Source: Iodobacter sp. BJB302
Lineage (GTDB): Bacteria > Pseudomonadota > Gammaproteobacteria > Burkholderiales > Chitinibacteraceae
Direction: 5' to 3'
DNA: 50,506 nt
Assembly: GCF_002735645.1 (NCBI RefSeq)
Contig: NZ_PDZG01000036.1
Span: 1 to 50,506 of the forward strand
Shown: one piece after another, positions 1 to 9,632 of the stretch
How positions within the stretch are numbered: the stretch's first letter is position 1
Layout: every line of letters starts with the position of its first letter
Position numbers and translations under genes: made by a program
The notes under the pieces: generated by a model
Told to the model about the DNA's origin: nothing
Databases searched by the model: none
What the model saw: only the letters and a program-made list of their open reading frames with translations

Positions 1-126
1 TTACATCCATTACTATAACCACGACCGAATCAAACTGAAGTTAAAAGGGCTGAGTCCTGTGCAATACAGAACCCAGCCCTTGAGCGCCTAGCTTTTATAC
101 TGTCCAACTAATTGGGGTCAGTTCAA
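1..126 (+). mobile_element. 3' end of an IS3-family insertion sequence (partial)
   Basis: Bases 2-91 read as the last 29 codons of an IS3-type OrfB transposase, with the familiar tail motif KLKGLSPVQYRTQ followed by a stop at 89-91. The stretch after it, ending near base 126 in ggggtcagttca, looks like the right terminal inverted repeat of such an element. The rest of the element lies outside the window. It sits about 40 bases downstream of the livF stop codon, in the opposite orientation, so livF is intact. The exact IS boundary cannot be fixed without the other end. Confidence 0.75.
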
Positions 127-164
127 TAGGCGGCTCTTTGTTTGGGGGCTGAACAAAGCAGGTT

Positions 165-881
165 TTATTCGCCCAGATATGCTTGCTGAATCTTAGGGTT
201 AGCCAGCAGGTTTTCTGCGGTATCTGCTAAGGTGATTTTTCCTGACTCCATCACATAGCCACGGTTGGCGGTTTGCAAAGCCAGTTTGGCATTTTGTTCT
301 ACCAGCAGCATGGTGACCCCTTCGGCGGCGATCATTTTGATGATCTCAAAAATCTTTTGCACAATAATCGGCGCAAGGCCCATCGATGGCTCATCCAGCA
401 GCAGCAGCTTGGGGCGGCCTAATATGGCGCGGCCAATTGCCACCATTTGCTGCTCACCGCCAGACAGCGTGCCCGCCAGCTGCTTCATCCGCTCTTTTAG
501 TCTTGGAAAAAGGTAGTAAACGCGCTCCATATCATGCTCAATGCCTGCTTTATCGTTGCGCGTGTATGCCCCCATTAACAGGTTTTCTTCGACGGTCAGG
601 CGGCTGAAAATGCCCCGGCCTTCGGGCACCATAATCAGCCCTTGTTTAACGTAATCGTAAATAGGTTTTTTAGCGGTCGACTGGCCATCAAATAAAATAT
701 CGCCCGAGCTGGGGTTGCACATACCGATCAGCGTTTTAAGGGTTGTGGTTTTACCCGCGCCATTGGCACCAATCAGGGCCACCAGCTCGCCTTGGTGGAT
801 TTCTAAATCAATTCCTTTTACGGCATGAATGCCGCCGTAGGCCACTTTTAAGTCTTTTACTTGTAATAATGGGCTACTCAT
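165..881 (-). CDS. livF: Branched-chain amino acid ABC transporter ATP-binding protein LivF
   Basis: One of the two ATPases that power high-affinity uptake of leucine, isoleucine and valine through the LivHM channel at the inner membrane. The 238-residue protein has a Walker A motif GANGAGKT at residues 38-45, an LSGGEQQ signature near 139-145 and a Walker B LLLLDEP near 159-165; it ends AYLGE, as LivF proteins do. The frame is open 35 codons further upstream, but the ATG at 881 has an AAGGAG ribosome site and gives the normal family start, so it is preferred. Last gene of livHMGF. The substrate-binding protein is not in the window, so the exact ligand (amino acid, or a related amide or urea) is inferred from family only. 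Confidence 0.93.
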   Translation of the reverse strand: MSSPLLQVKDLKVAYGGIHAVKGIDLEIHQGELVALIGANGAGKTTTLKTLIGMCNPSSGDILFDGQSTAKKPIYDYVKQGLIMVPEGRGIFSRLTVEENLLMGAYTRNDKAGIEHDMERVYYLFPRLKERMKQLAGTLSGGEQQMVAIGRAILGRPKLLLLDEPSMGLAPIIVQKIFEIIKMIAAEGVTMLLVEQNAKLALQTANRGYVMESGKITLADTAENLLANPKIQQAYLGE

Positions 882-954
882 TTTTGTGCAACTCCTTGAA
901 AAGCTTCGCGCCAATTGTTTTTTGAGGGCGCTTTGGCTTGCAGTAACAGCGTGC

Positions 955-1725
955 TCATTCCGGGGCAACGCCCAGATAGGCTTCAATCACACGGGGATCA
1001 TTTTTTACGATGTCGGGTATGCCTTCGGCGATTTTCTTTCCGTAATCGAGCACCGCGATGCGATCACATAAATCCATCATGAGTTTTACATCGTGCTCGA
1101 TCAGCAAGATAGTGACGCCATCGTTTCTGATTTTTTCCATCAGCTTTTTCAGATCGTCTGTTTCTTTGGGATTCATCCCCGCAGCCGGCTCATCCAGCGC
1201 CAGCAGCTTGGGGCGTGTCGCTAAGGCACGGGCAATTTCCAGACGGCGCTGATCGCCGTAGGATAAGTTGCGTGCCAGCTCTTTGGCGTGCTTGCTGATT
1301 CCTACATAGGCAAGCAGTTCAGTCGCTTTAGTGTGGATATCGCGCTCTTCTTTGACGGCTTTGGGGCTATGGAAAATCGCGCCCAGAATACCGGACTGAG
1401 TGCGCACGTGCTGGCCGACCATTACGTTTTCGAGTGCCGTCATATTGGCAAAAAGGCGGATATTCTGAAAAGTGCGGGCAATGCCTGATTCAACAACGAT
1501 ATTGGGTTTTTGGCGGAATAAATCCAGACCATTAAAACTAAAGTGGCCTTCATCAGGCTGATACAGCCCGGTAAGCACATTAAACAGCGTGGTTTTGCCA
1601 GCGCCATTAGGGCCGATTAAGCCGTAAATTTCGCCTTTATTGATGGTCAGCCCAACACCAGACAAAGCATGCAGCCCGCCAAAACGCTTGGTAATGCCTT
1701 CAATTTTTAACAGTAATTCGCTCAT
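955..1725 (-). CDS. livG: Branched-chain amino acid ABC transporter ATP-binding protein LivG
   Basis: Second ATPase of the Liv uptake system, 256 residues. It shows Walker A GPNGAGKT at 38-45, the Liv-specific signature LSYGDQRRLEIARAL near 154-168, Walker B LLALDEP near 174-180 and the family ending VIEAYLG. Its start codon overlaps the livM stop (ATGA), and its end overlaps the nominal upstream extension of livF, so the four genes are certainly one transcript. LivG normally pairs with LivF as a heterodimer under the LivHM permease. Confidence 0.93.
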   Translation of the reverse strand: MSELLLKIEGITKRFGGLHALSGVGLTINKGEIYGLIGPNGAGKTTLFNVLTGLYQPDEGHFSFNGLDLFRQKPNIVVESGIARTFQNIRLFANMTALENVMVGQHVRTQSGILGAIFHSPKAVKEERDIHTKATELLAYVGISKHAKELARNLSYGDQRRLEIARALATRPKLLALDEPAAGMNPKETDDLKKLMEKIRNDGVTILLIEHDVKLMMDLCDRIAVLDYGKKIAEGIPDIVKNDPRVIEAYLGVAPE

Positions 1726-2834
1726 GCTTTTGCCTCCTCATCTTTTTCATGAAATTCTGCTTTGCGGCGCTTGGATGGCCACAGGCCTTCGGGGCGGAGC
1801 AGCATAATCACGATCATGGCAAGGCCAAAAATCAGCATGCGTAAATTTTCTGGATCAACGACTTTGCGGCCAACGATGGCTTGTTGCAGCGGGTTGATTA
1901 CATCACGCAAAATCTCAGGCGTGATCGATACAATAATCGCCCCCAGAATTACGCCAGGGATATGCCCCATTCCGCCTAAGACCACCATGCACAGCACCAT
2001 GATGGATTCCATCAGCACAAATGATTCTGGTGAAACAAAACCCTGGAAGCTGGCAAATAAAGCCCCAGATACACCGCCAAAGCTTGCGCCCATTGCAAAC
2101 GCCAGCAGTTTGATATTTCGGGTGTTAATGCCCATGGCGTTGGCGGCAATTTCATCTTCACGAATTGCTACCCATGCACGGCCAATACGGGAGTTTTGCA
2201 GGCGCATGGAGACAAAAATAATCAAAAGACAAAACGCCAGAATCAAGTAGTAGTAGAGGTGTACTTTTTCAAAAGAGAGGCCCAAAAACTCAATAGGGCG
2301 GCCAAAATCGTAACCGGCTACATGAATGCTCTTAATATTGTTAATGCCCTGTGGCCCATTGGTGATGTTGATGGGGCGATCCAGGTTGTTCATAAAAATA
2401 CGGATAATTTCACCAAAGCCTAAGGTAACAATGGCCAGATAATCACCGCGCAGCTTTAAAGTGGGTGAGCCTAATAAAACACCAAACAGCCCGGCAACTA
2501 AGCCTGCCATTAGAATCATGACAGGAAAAGAAGGAGAAATAAGCCAAGCAGGCAAAACAGCAGCCAGATGAGGCGAGTTTAAAATGGCATAGAGATAGGC
2601 GCCTACGGCATAAAAAGCGATATAACCTAAATCCAGAAGGCCTGCGTAGCCGACAACAATATTCAGCCCGAGGGCCAGCATGATATAGAGCAGGGCAAAA
2701 TCGATGGTGCGAATCCAGGATTTGCCGCTTTCAAAGCTGCCTGTTAATGCAAAAGGCAGGACCAGCATCACGACTGTCAGCACCGCCATGGCGATCAGCC
2801 GTGTGCGGGGATTTTCAAGTTTTAATAGCATCAT
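1722..2834 (-). CDS. livM: Branched-chain amino acid ABC transporter permease LivM
   Basis: Inner-membrane permease subunit of the Liv importer, about 370 residues with multiple hydrophobic segments. The LivM signature around GYAGLLDLGYIAFYAVGAY (residues ~60-80) and the central motif GDYLAIVTLGFGEI are clear. The frame opens at 2849, where the ATG overlaps the livH stop (TAATG), but a better ribosome site (AGGGGA) lies 4-5 bases before the ATG pair at 2834/2831, so 2834 is preferred. The C-terminus is charged (KRRKAEFHEKDEEAKA) and cytoplasmic, as usual. Translationally coupled to livG by a 4-base overlap. Confidence 0.9.
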   Translation of the reverse strand: MMLLKLENPRTRLIAMAVLTVVMLVLPFALTGSFESGKSWIRTIDFALLYIMLALGLNIVVGYAGLLDLGYIAFYAVGAYLYAILNSPHLAAVLPAWLISPSFPVMILMAGLVAGLFGVLLGSPTLKLRGDYLAIVTLGFGEIIRIFMNNLDRPINITNGPQGINNIKSIHVAGYDFGRPIEFLGLSFEKVHLYYYLILAFCLLIIFVSMRLQNSRIGRAWVAIREDEIAANAMGINTRNIKLLAFAMGASFGGVSGALFASFQGFVSPESFVLMESIMVLCMVVLGGMGHIPGVILGAIIVSITPEILRDVINPLQQAIVGRKVVDPENLRMLIFGLAMIVIMLLRPEGLWPSKRRKAEFHEKDEEAKA

Positions 2835-2848
2835 GTTTCCCCTGGGCA

Positions 2849-3778
2849 TTAAGCACGGTCAGCAACACGCTCGCCCAACAGGCCGGACGGACGGAAGACC
2901 AGTACGATAATCAGTACGATAAAAGCGAAGATGTCTTTGTAGTTACTGCCAAATGCACCACCGGTTAAATCGCCCAGATAGCCAGAGCCCAGGCTTTCGA
3001 TGAGGCCGAGCAACAGCCCGCCTAATACTGCACCACCTAAATTACCAATCCCGCCCAGAACCGCTGCAGTAAAGGCTTTCAGGCCAATCAGAAAACCCAT
3101 ATAGGCATGGGCCTGGTCGTAATTTGCGGCAACCATGACGCCTGCTACCGCGCCCAGTGCAGAGCCAATCATAAATACCATAGAAATGATGGAGTTGATG
3201 TTTACACCCATTAAGCCTGCAACTTCCGGATTTTGTGCAGTTGCGCGCATGGCACGGCCCAGCTTGGTGCGCTCAATCAGGAAAAACAGGCCTGCCATTA
3301 AAGCTAGGGCTAGCCCAATGATGGCGATTTGCAGGCTGGTAATGGTTGCGCCGCCAATTTCATGCACGGTGCTGGGCAAAATGGCTGGGAAAGGGCGGTA
3401 GTTGCGGCCCCAGATCAGCATGGCGGCTTGTTGCAAGACAATGGATACGCCAATGGCTGTAATCAGGGGGGCAAGCCTTGGGGCTTTACGCAGCGGGCGA
3501 TAGGCAATTTTCTCAATCGCATAGCCTAAAAGAATCGAGACAGGCACGGCCATCATAAAGCCAATTAATAAAAGCATAGGGCCGGGCAAGGCGACGTTGT
3601 GGCCAATTAAGACGTTGATGCAGGTAATGGTGACCATCGCGCCAATCATCACAATCTCGCCGTGGGCAAAATTGATCAGCTGCATGATGCCGTACACCAT
3701 GGTGTAGCCAAGGGCAATCAGCGCATAAATGCTACCGACAACCAAGCCATTAAAAATTTGCTGGAGAAAAATATCCAC
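2849..3778 (-). CDS. livH: Branched-chain amino acid ABC transporter permease LivH
   Basis: First gene of the liv operon and second channel subunit. The family start FLQQIFNGLVVGSIYAL is preceded by VD, so the GTG at 3778 gives the length seen in relatives (309 residues). The frame is open to an ATG at 3847, with another ATG at 3826, and either could be used; no strong ribosome site distinguishes them. Characteristic motifs are YTMVYGIMQLINFAHGE and the late GGIGNLGGAVLGGLLLG. It is a polytopic inner-membrane protein. No livJ/livK-type binding-protein gene lies upstream in this window. Confidence 0.88.
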   Translation of the reverse strand: MDIFLQQIFNGLVVGSIYALIALGYTMVYGIMQLINFAHGEIVMIGAMVTITCINVLIGHNVALPGPMLLLIGFMMAVPVSILLGYAIEKIAYRPLRKAPRLAPLITAIGVSIVLQQAAMLIWGRNYRPFPAILPSTVHEIGGATITSLQIAIIGLALALMAGLFFLIERTKLGRAMRATAQNPEVAGLMGVNINSIISMVFMIGSALGAVAGVMVAANYDQAHAYMGFLIGLKAFTAAVLGGIGNLGGAVLGGLLLGLIESLGSGYLGDLTGGAFGSNYKDIFAFIVLIIVLVFRPSGLLGERVADRA

Positions 3779-3847
3779 GTTGTTTAGGCCCAAGTAAGGA
3801 GTGCAGATGCGATTGAATAAGACCATTACAGTTTGGTCTGAGTACAA

Positions 3848-4205
3848 AAATTAACCTTGAATAATTGCTGCGGATACTTGTGAATTTCCCCAACTGGCAA
3901 TCTGGGGTGAGGCCGTTTTAAACAGGAAGATTAAAGCCTATTGGCTAATGTATTCTATTTAGATATAAGTTTGTTGTTATTTCATTATCATTGTTTTGAA
4001 TGCTTTATTCTTTTTTTAAAACAGGAGTATAGGGTTTTTGCTCTGTAATCAGGATGAGGAATTAATTTAAGCTCGCTAAATAGGTGCTGGGGTTTAAACC
4101 TTAGGGAGTGGCGGGGGTGAACTTAGTTTTAGAAAAGGATATTAGCTAGGCGGCGTTGAAAATTGGCGGGGTAAGAATAGACAGACTGTTGTTTACAGAA
4201 ATAAA
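3848..4205. other. Intergenic region between liv operon and rne
   Basis: About 360 bases with no convincing gene. The half next to livH is very AT-rich (3950-4020) and is the only space for the liv operon promoter; I could not single out a good -35/-10 pair. The other side ends in the rne terminator. Confidence 0.5.
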
Positions 4206-4234
4206 AAAGCCACCGGATAGGATCCGGTGGCTTT
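4206..4234 (-). terminator. Rho-independent terminator of rne
   Basis: A perfect 13-base stem (aaagccaccggat with its complement) closes on a 3-base loop and, read on the minus strand, is followed by a run of T (bases 4208 down to 4201). It lies about 25 bases beyond the rne stop codon. Confidence 0.88.
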
Positions 4235-4257
4235 GGGTAGGCTTATTTCAGACCTGA

Positions 4258-7248
4258 TTAAAACTGCTTGGTTTGAACCTGAACTAAAGGCTCTGCAGTG
4301 TGATCACTTGCTGGCGCAGCTGCATCACGGCGCGGCGCACGGGGTGTATCTGCTGCCGGTTTTGCTGCTGCTTCAGTATTGCCAGCAGCTTGTGTTTCAA
4401 CTTGCTGCAGCATCGGTGCTTCGTTCACCAGCGGTGTGTTTGCAGCTTGCACGTCACTGCGGCGACGGCGCACTGGTGCCACAACAACCGGCTCTTCGGC
4501 AGCTGCCGGCAGGCTGCGGGTAGCAACCATGACCAGTCCTGCGGCTTCAGGTGTACCAATTTGTAATGCTGGTGCTGGTGCAGCCGGCGTCACAGGTGCA
4601 GGTACAACAGGCGCTGGCTCAGCCGGGGTAACTGCAACAACAGGGGCTGCAGGAGCTGCAACCGGTGCTGGCGCAGCAACAGGCTCTGCCACGACAACAG
4701 GCGCAGGTGTGTTGGCTACTGCCGGAGCAGGAGTCGCTTCTGCCACCGGAGCAGCCGGAGCAATCACCGGTGCGGCAGGGATGACCACTGCAGGTACAAC
4801 AACCGGGGCAGCAGGAGCAATCTCAGCAACTGCCGCAGGTGCTGCCGGAGCGACTGGTGCAGCTACAGTTTCCACTGGCGCAATATTAACCACAGGGGCC
4901 GCAGGTGTAACGTTTACAGCCGGAGCAATAACCGGTGCTGGCGCTGGGGCAGGGATGCTCACAACGGGCGCTGGTGCAGGGGCTGAAGCCACAAAGCCGG
5001 GTGCTGGTGCATCAATGGCTGTGAAGGCTGCTTCTGCACCGCTGGTTTCAACACGCTCACCACGACGCTCGCCACGGCGGCTGCGACGGCGGCGGCTGCG
5101 TTGCTGCTCGCTGGCTTCATCTGTGTTGTTTTCTGCAACAGGTGCATTTAACAACGCTTCTGTATTACTTGCTGCAGCGGCTTCTTTGCGTGGCTGACGT
5201 TCCTGACGTGGCGGGCGCTCGTTACGCGGGCGTTGTTCTGCCGGGGCTTCGCTGCGTTCAGTGCGATCATTGCGCTCGTTCCGTTCACGTGGCTCGCGGT
5301 TTTCACGCGCTTCACGATTTTCACGGCTCTTTTGCAAGTCTTCTTCGATGCGTGGTTTGCCACTGCCGCGACGTGCCTGTGCAGGTGCTTCTTCATTACG
5401 GGCAGGACGCTCTGCGCGTGGTGCCTGGCCTTCACGTGGCTCACGCGGCGGACGCTGGCCACGATCATTGCGGTTACGCGAGTTATTTTGCGGACGCGCG
5501 GCAGCCACAGGTTTAGGTGGCTCAACCGGAGCAGCAGGCTCACCCTGGAACCATGTCAGCAGTTTTTTCCACAGTGATGGTGCAGCAACGGTGTCGCTCG
5601 GTGCGGCAATACGATCACGGGCAGAGATTGGCGCTGGCTGGTCAGGCGTAATACCCTTCACCATGGCTTCCTGACGCTTGGTTTGCTCTTCTTTTACCTT
5701 ACCTGGCTGGTAGCCGGTTTCACTTGGCTGATCAACCATTTTGTAGGAAGGAATGACGTCTTCATTGCTGCCAATGTCTTCGTGACGAAGGCGTGACAGG
5801 TTGTAGTTGGGTGTTTCCAGATGGGTATTTGGAATCAGTACCACACTGACTTTCAGGCGCGCTTCAAGTGCAAAAATTTCAGCACGTTTTTCATTGAGCA
5901 GGAAGGTCGCAACATCAACCGGCACCTGTGCATGGATTGCACCGGTGTTTTCCTTCATTGATTCTTCTTGAATAATCCGCAGAATATTGAGTGCAGAAGA
6001 TTCGATGCCGCGTGTAAAGCCGGTGCCGTGGCAGCGCGGGCAAGCAATATGGCTGGTTTCTTCTAATGAAGGCTGCAGGCGCTGGCGGGATAATTCCATT
6101 AGGCCAAAGCGGCTGATTTTGCCTGTCTGAACGCGGGCACGGTCGTGGTGTAGGGCGTCACGCAGACGGTTTTCTACTTCGCGCTGATTCTTTGGGTTTT
6201 CCATGTCGATAAAATCGATCACGATCAAACCACCCACGTCACGCAGACGCATCTGACGAGCGATTTCGTCAGCGGCTTCCATATTGGTGCGCAATGCGGT
6301 TTCTTCGATGTCGGCACCCTTGGTGGAGCGGGCCGAGTTCACGTCAATAGAATAAAGCGCTTCGGTTTTGTCGATCACAATTGCGCCGCCGGAAGGCAAA
6401 TTCACTTCGCGGGCAAAGGCTGTTTCGATCTGATGCTCGATTTGGAAGCGTGAAAACAGCGGTACGTCATCCTGGTAGAACTTCACGCGGTTTACATTGG
6501 CCGGCATTACATGGCTCATAAACTGGCGTGCCTGCTCATAAATATCGAGCTTATCAATCAGAAGTTCGCCGATTTCAGGCTGGAAGTAATCACGGATTGC
6601 ACGGATGACTAAGCTTGATTCTTGATAAATCAAGAATGCGCCAGTCTGGGTAGAAGCAGCGCCCTCAACTGCACGCCAGAGTTGCAGCAGGTAGTTTAAA
6701 TCCCACTGTAATTCTTCGGCATTGCGGCCAATCGCTGCAGTGCGTGCGATCAGGCTCATGCCGTTTGGCGTTTCAAGCTGATCAAGAACGGCGCGAAGCT
6801 CGTTGCGCTCTTCACCCTCAATGCGGCGGGAAACACCACCACCACGCGGGTTGTTTGGCATCAGTACCAAATAACGGCCAGCAAGACTGATATAGGTCGT
6901 CAGGGCTGCGCCTTTATTGCCACGCTCGTCTTTCTCTACCTGAACGATCAGTTCCTGACCTTCTTTAAGAGAATCACCGATACGCGGGCGGCCATTGCCG
7001 TCGCCATTGTCGTTCAGGTAGGCGCGGGCGACTTCCTTAAACGGCAAAAAGCCATGGCGATCGCAGCCGTAATCAATGAAGCAGGCTTCAAGGCTAGGCT
7101 CTACGCGGGTAATCACACCCTTGTAGATATTGGATTTCCGCTGTTCTTTACCAACGGTTTCAATGTCGAGGTCAACTAGCTTCTGACCATCAACAATCGC
7201 AACGCGCAGCTCTTCAGCCTGCGTTGCGTTAAATAACATACGTTTCAT
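4258..7248 (-). CDS. rne: Ribonuclease E
   Basis: Essential endoribonuclease that starts most mRNA decay and matures rRNA and tRNA. In 996 residues it shows: an S1 RNA-binding region ([18 protein letters not shown], ~42-60), the DNase-I-like catalytic core with acidic residues in [11 protein letters not shown] (~302) and VIDFIDM (~345), and the zinc-link CPRCHGTG (~404). These match the positions of the E. coli enzyme. After ~residue 530 comes an Arg-rich disordered scaffold ([29 protein letters not shown]), then ~190 residues of Ala/Pro/Val repeats (PAPVVAxPAAPV type), and a short final motif [10 protein letters not shown] that resembles the conserved tail of betaproteobacterial RNase E. The ATG at 7248 gives the family start [10 protein letters not shown]; the frame extends 7 codons further. 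Divergent from rluC, as in E. coli. Confidence 0.96.
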   Translation of the reverse strand: MKRMLFNATQAEELRVAIVDGQKLVDLDIETVGKEQRKSNIYKGVITRVEPSLEACFIDYGCDRHGFLPFKEVARAYLNDNGDGNGRPRIGDSLKEGQELIVQVEKDERGNKGAALTTYISLAGRYLVLMPNNPRGGGVSRRIEGEERNELRAVLDQLETPNGMSLIARTAAIGRNAEELQWDLNYLLQLWRAVEGAASTQTGAFLIYQESSLVIRAIRDYFQPEIGELLIDKLDIYEQARQFMSHVMPANVNRVKFYQDDVPLFSRFQIEHQIETAFAREVNLPSGGAIVIDKTEALYSIDVNSARSTKGADIEETALRTNMEAADEIARQMRLRDVGGLIVIDFIDMENPKNQREVENRLRDALHHDRARVQTGKISRFGLMELSRQRLQPSLEETSHIACPRCHGTGFTRGIESSALNILRIIQEESMKENTGAIHAQVPVDVATFLLNEKRAEIFALEARLKVSVVLIPNTHLETPNYNLSRLRHEDIGSNEDVIPSYKMVDQPSETGYQPGKVKEEQTKRQEAMVKGITPDQPAPISARDRIAAPSDTVAAPSLWKKLLTWFQGEPAAPVEPPKPVAAARPQNNSRNRNDRGQRPPREPREGQAPRAERPARNEEAPAQARRGSGKPRIEEDLQKSRENREARENREPRERNERNDRTERSEAPAEQRPRNERPPRQERQPRKEAAAASNTEALLNAPVAENNTDEASEQQRSRRRRSRRGERRGERVETSGAEAAFTAIDAPAPGFVASAPAPAPVVSIPAPAPAPVIAPAVNVTPAAPVVNIAPVETVAAPVAPAAPAAVAEIAPAAPVVVPAVVIPAAPVIAPAAPVAEATPAPAVANTPAPVVVAEPVAAPAPVAAPAAPVVAVTPAEPAPVVPAPVTPAAPAPALQIGTPEAAGLVMVATRSLPAAAEEPVVVAPVRRRRSDVQAANTPLVNEAPMLQQVETQAAGNTEAAAKPAADTPRAPRRDAAAPASDHTAEPLVQVQTKQF

Positions 7249-8026
7249 AAAAAAGACTCCAGCACGCACTCACGCGGCAGGAATTAGGTTCTGGCATGCC
7301 CAGTGTAACTGCCTGAACGCAGGCGGTTAATAAGTGCCCGCATCATATTGATGGCGCTGGGGGAGTTAGGCTGTTTCCATGCAATTATTTACAGCGGCCT
7401 GCAAAAGGGCGGTGAAGTTTATACCTGGACTTGGAAATCGGCCTAAAATCCTTGTTAAGCAATGATTTAAACAAGGATCTGGATTCGGTTTCTTGCTGGT
7501 TTTTATTCTTCTCTCACCTTTTTTTTGCGGCCATTACAATGGTGACTAGCTGCCGAACGTACCATACCGGCGTTTTTACTTGTTTTTCTGTAAAAGTAGG
7601 CCAGTACGCTAATAAGAATCCGATGAGTGCTTTATATATATAAATCAATTACCATCGCTGCTTTTTGCGGTGAGCGAGATAACCGCTTCCCGGAACTTGT
7701 TGCATCAGCTTGACGGCAGATAGGCGAGCCCCGCGCTCGCGCTCCCAGTTTTGCTAAGACTGGCTTTTTGTGCCAGTTGGGAGGGGCAGAGCATATTTCT
7801 CTACGGCGGGAAGGTAATCGCCGACTGTATCGTCTTGCAGTATTGCTTTAAGAGCGGGATCTAAAAGTGGCCTTGGCCACCTTGCGCAGTGCTTGTTCTG
7901 AGGGGGCTGTTAAAAAGTCCCTTATCAAAACAAGCCCTTGCGGTAATCGTTGCCGTTGCGTTTTTATCGCACCGGCCAACCTGCCGCAACCTTCTGGGTT
8001 GTGGCGTGCGGAGAGTATAAGTCAAG
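7249..8026. other. rne 5' leader and divergent rne/rluC promoter region
   Basis: A 778-base gene-free stretch. Short reading frames here have no ribosome site or family resemblance. Several hairpins lie on the rne side: gcgagc/gctcgc around 7732-7748, and actggc/gccagt at 7759-7777, whose left arm can alternatively pair with ccagt at 7745-7749. In E. coli the long structured rne leader lets RNase E limit its own mRNA; the spacing and structure here would allow the same, but that is inference. Confidence 0.45.
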
Positions 8027-8983
8027 ATGAAGGGCAGTAGCAAAGCATCCGTCACGTTCCTGACCGTGGATGAAGAAGATGCCGGCCAAAGGCTGGATAA
8101 TTTTTTGTTAAAACACCTCAAGGGCGTACCCAAAAGTCATGTTTATCGTATTGTGCGCAGCGGTGAAGTTCGCGTAAATAAAGGCCGCAGTGATGTGACT
8201 TATCGCATCGTTGCCGGTGATATTTTACGTTTGCCGCCGGTCCGTGTTGCAGAGAAGCCAGATGCCACGCCAGCTGTGGCGGCTTCGCACCGTATTGATA
8301 TACCCATCATCTTTGAAGATGATGCCATTTTAATTTTAAATAAACCCGCCGGACTGGCAGTTCATGGTGGATCGGGCGTCAGTTTTGGTCTGATTGAGCT
8401 GATTCGTGCTCAGCGGCCGCAAGCTAAATTTCTGGAATTAGTGCACAGGCTGGACAGAGAAACGTCGGGCATTCTGATGGTGGCCAAAAAGCGCTCTGCG
8501 CTGACTGTTTTGCAAGATGCCTTGCGTGATAATCACCGGATTGATAAGCGATATTTGGCTTTGGTGAAAGGTGTGTGGGAAAATCCACGCAGCCATGTTA
8601 AATTTTCTTTGCTGAAATACAACACTGCCGAGGGTGAGCGTCGTGTGCGTGTTTCGCCGGAAGGTAAGATTTCGCACACGGTTGTGAATCGCCGTCAGGT
8701 CTGGAAAGATTGTTCCTTGCTGGAATGCGAGCTTAAAACTGGGCGCACTCATCAGATTCGGGTGCACCTTGCTGCAAGCGAGCATCCTATTCTGGGCGAT
8801 GAGAAATACGGTGACTTTGCTTTAAATAAAATCTTGCCAAGGCTAGGGCTGCGGCGCATGTTTCTGCATGCATGGCGCCTGGTGGTTGATCACCCCATTA
8901 CTGGTAAATCATTAGAGCTGGAAGCGCCTTTGCCGCCCGAATTACAATCTTATATCGACCAACTTGAGAAAACGCATGCCTAA
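8027..8983 (+). CDS. rluC: 23S rRNA pseudouridine synthase RluC
   Basis: RluA-family enzyme that converts specific uridines in 23S rRNA (955, 2504 and 2580 in E. coli) to pseudouridine. The 318-residue protein has an N-terminal S4 RNA-binding domain (QRLDNFLLKHLKGVPKSHVY, ~19-38, plus VRVNKGR) and the catalytic motif VHRLDRETSGILMVAKK with the active Asp near residue 142; a later KTGRTHQIRVH motif is also typical. Its divergent position relative to rne is conserved widely in proteobacteria and supports RluC over RluD. The following phosphatase gene overlaps its end by 8 bases. Confidence 0.93.
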   Translation: MKGSSKASVTFLTVDEEDAGQRLDNFLLKHLKGVPKSHVYRIVRSGEVRVNKGRSDVTYRIVAGDILRLPPVRVAEKPDATPAVAASHRIDIPIIFEDDAILILNKPAGLAVHGGSGVSFGLIELIRAQRPQAKFLELVHRLDRETSGILMVAKKRSALTVLQDALRDNHRIDKRYLALVKGVWENPRSHVKFSLLKYNTAEGERRVRVSPEGKISHTVVNRRQVWKDCSLLECELKTGRTHQIRVHLAASEHPILGDEKYGDFALNKILPRLGLRRMFLHAWRLVVDHPITGKSLELEAPLPPELQSYIDQLEKTHA

Positions 8984-9632
8984 GCAATTTGATTTGCTGG
9001 TTTTTGATTGGGATGGCACTTTGATGGATTCCACGGGCACGATCGCCCGTGCTATTCAATCGGCTTTTGCAGAGGTTGGCTTAGCTGTGCCATCAGATAA
9101 AGAAGCGCGTTATGTGATTGGCTACGGTATGCATGAGGCCATGCAGCATCTTGCACCTGAAGCCAGTGCCACGCAGATTACTGAGGTTGTAGGGGCGTAC
9201 CGGCGCTTTTATTTAGCCCAGGATCAGGATGTGGCTTTATACGACGGGGTGCTGGATGCACTGCCTTTGTTTGCTGATGCAGGCTTTCAAATGGCTGTGG
9301 CAACGGGTAAATCCAGAGTGGGTTTAGACCGGGTGCTGGCGTCTACGGGGCTGGATGCGTTTTTTAAAATTACGCGCACGGCTGATGAAGCGTTTTCCAA
9401 GCCTCATCCTGCAATGCTGCATTACATTCTGGATAAATGCGGAGTGGAGGGTAGCCGGGCAGTGATGATTGGTGACACCACGCATGATTTGCAACTGGCA
9501 CAAAATGCGGGGACGCAAAGTTTAGCGCTCACCTATGGCGCACACAAATTGCCTGAGTTATTAACATGCAAGCCGCTGGCGCATTTTGATGATTTCCATG
9601 CTTTAAAAGACTGGATTTTATTAAATGCCTGA
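8976..9632 (+). CDS. HAD-IA family phosphatase (phosphoglycolate phosphatase-like)
   Basis: A 218-residue haloacid-dehalogenase hydrolase. Motif I DWDGTLMDS holds the nucleophile and acid Asp11 and Asp13, motif II is ATGKSR, motif III includes the Lys of SKPHPAM, and motif IV is GDTTHDLQLA. The helical cap between motifs I and II is of the type found in Gph. The substrate cannot be read from sequence; phosphoglycolate or another small phosphate ester is plausible. The ATG at 8976 is chosen because it begins MPKQFDLLVFDWDGT; a start 4 codons earlier is open. It overlaps rluC and the Rieske gene, so rluC-HAD-Rieske-sppA form an operon. Confidence 0.88.
   Translation: MPKQFDLLVFDWDGTLMDSTGTIARAIQSAFAEVGLAVPSDKEARYVIGYGMHEAMQHLAPEASATQITEVVGAYRRFYLAQDQDVALYDGVLDALPLFADAGFQMAVATGKSRVGLDRVLASTGLDAFFKITRTADEAFSKPHPAMLHYILDKCGVEGSRAVMIGDTTHDLQLAQNAGTQSLALTYGAHKLPELLTCKPLAHFDDFHALKDWILLNA

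Noticed and set aside
4379-5197. 272-codon open frame on the plus strand inside rne, rich in Ala/Gly/Thr
   Set aside because: It is the antisense shadow of the Ala/Pro repeat tail of RNase E; low-complexity GC-rich repeats keep other frames open. No ribosome site or family resemblance.
5148-5674. Arg- and Ser-rich frames opposite the RNase E scaffold
   Set aside because: Shadows of the Arg-rich region of rne on both strands.
7431-7643. 70-codon frame between rne and rluC
   Set aside because: No ribosome site, no conserved motif, lies in the rne leader/promoter region.
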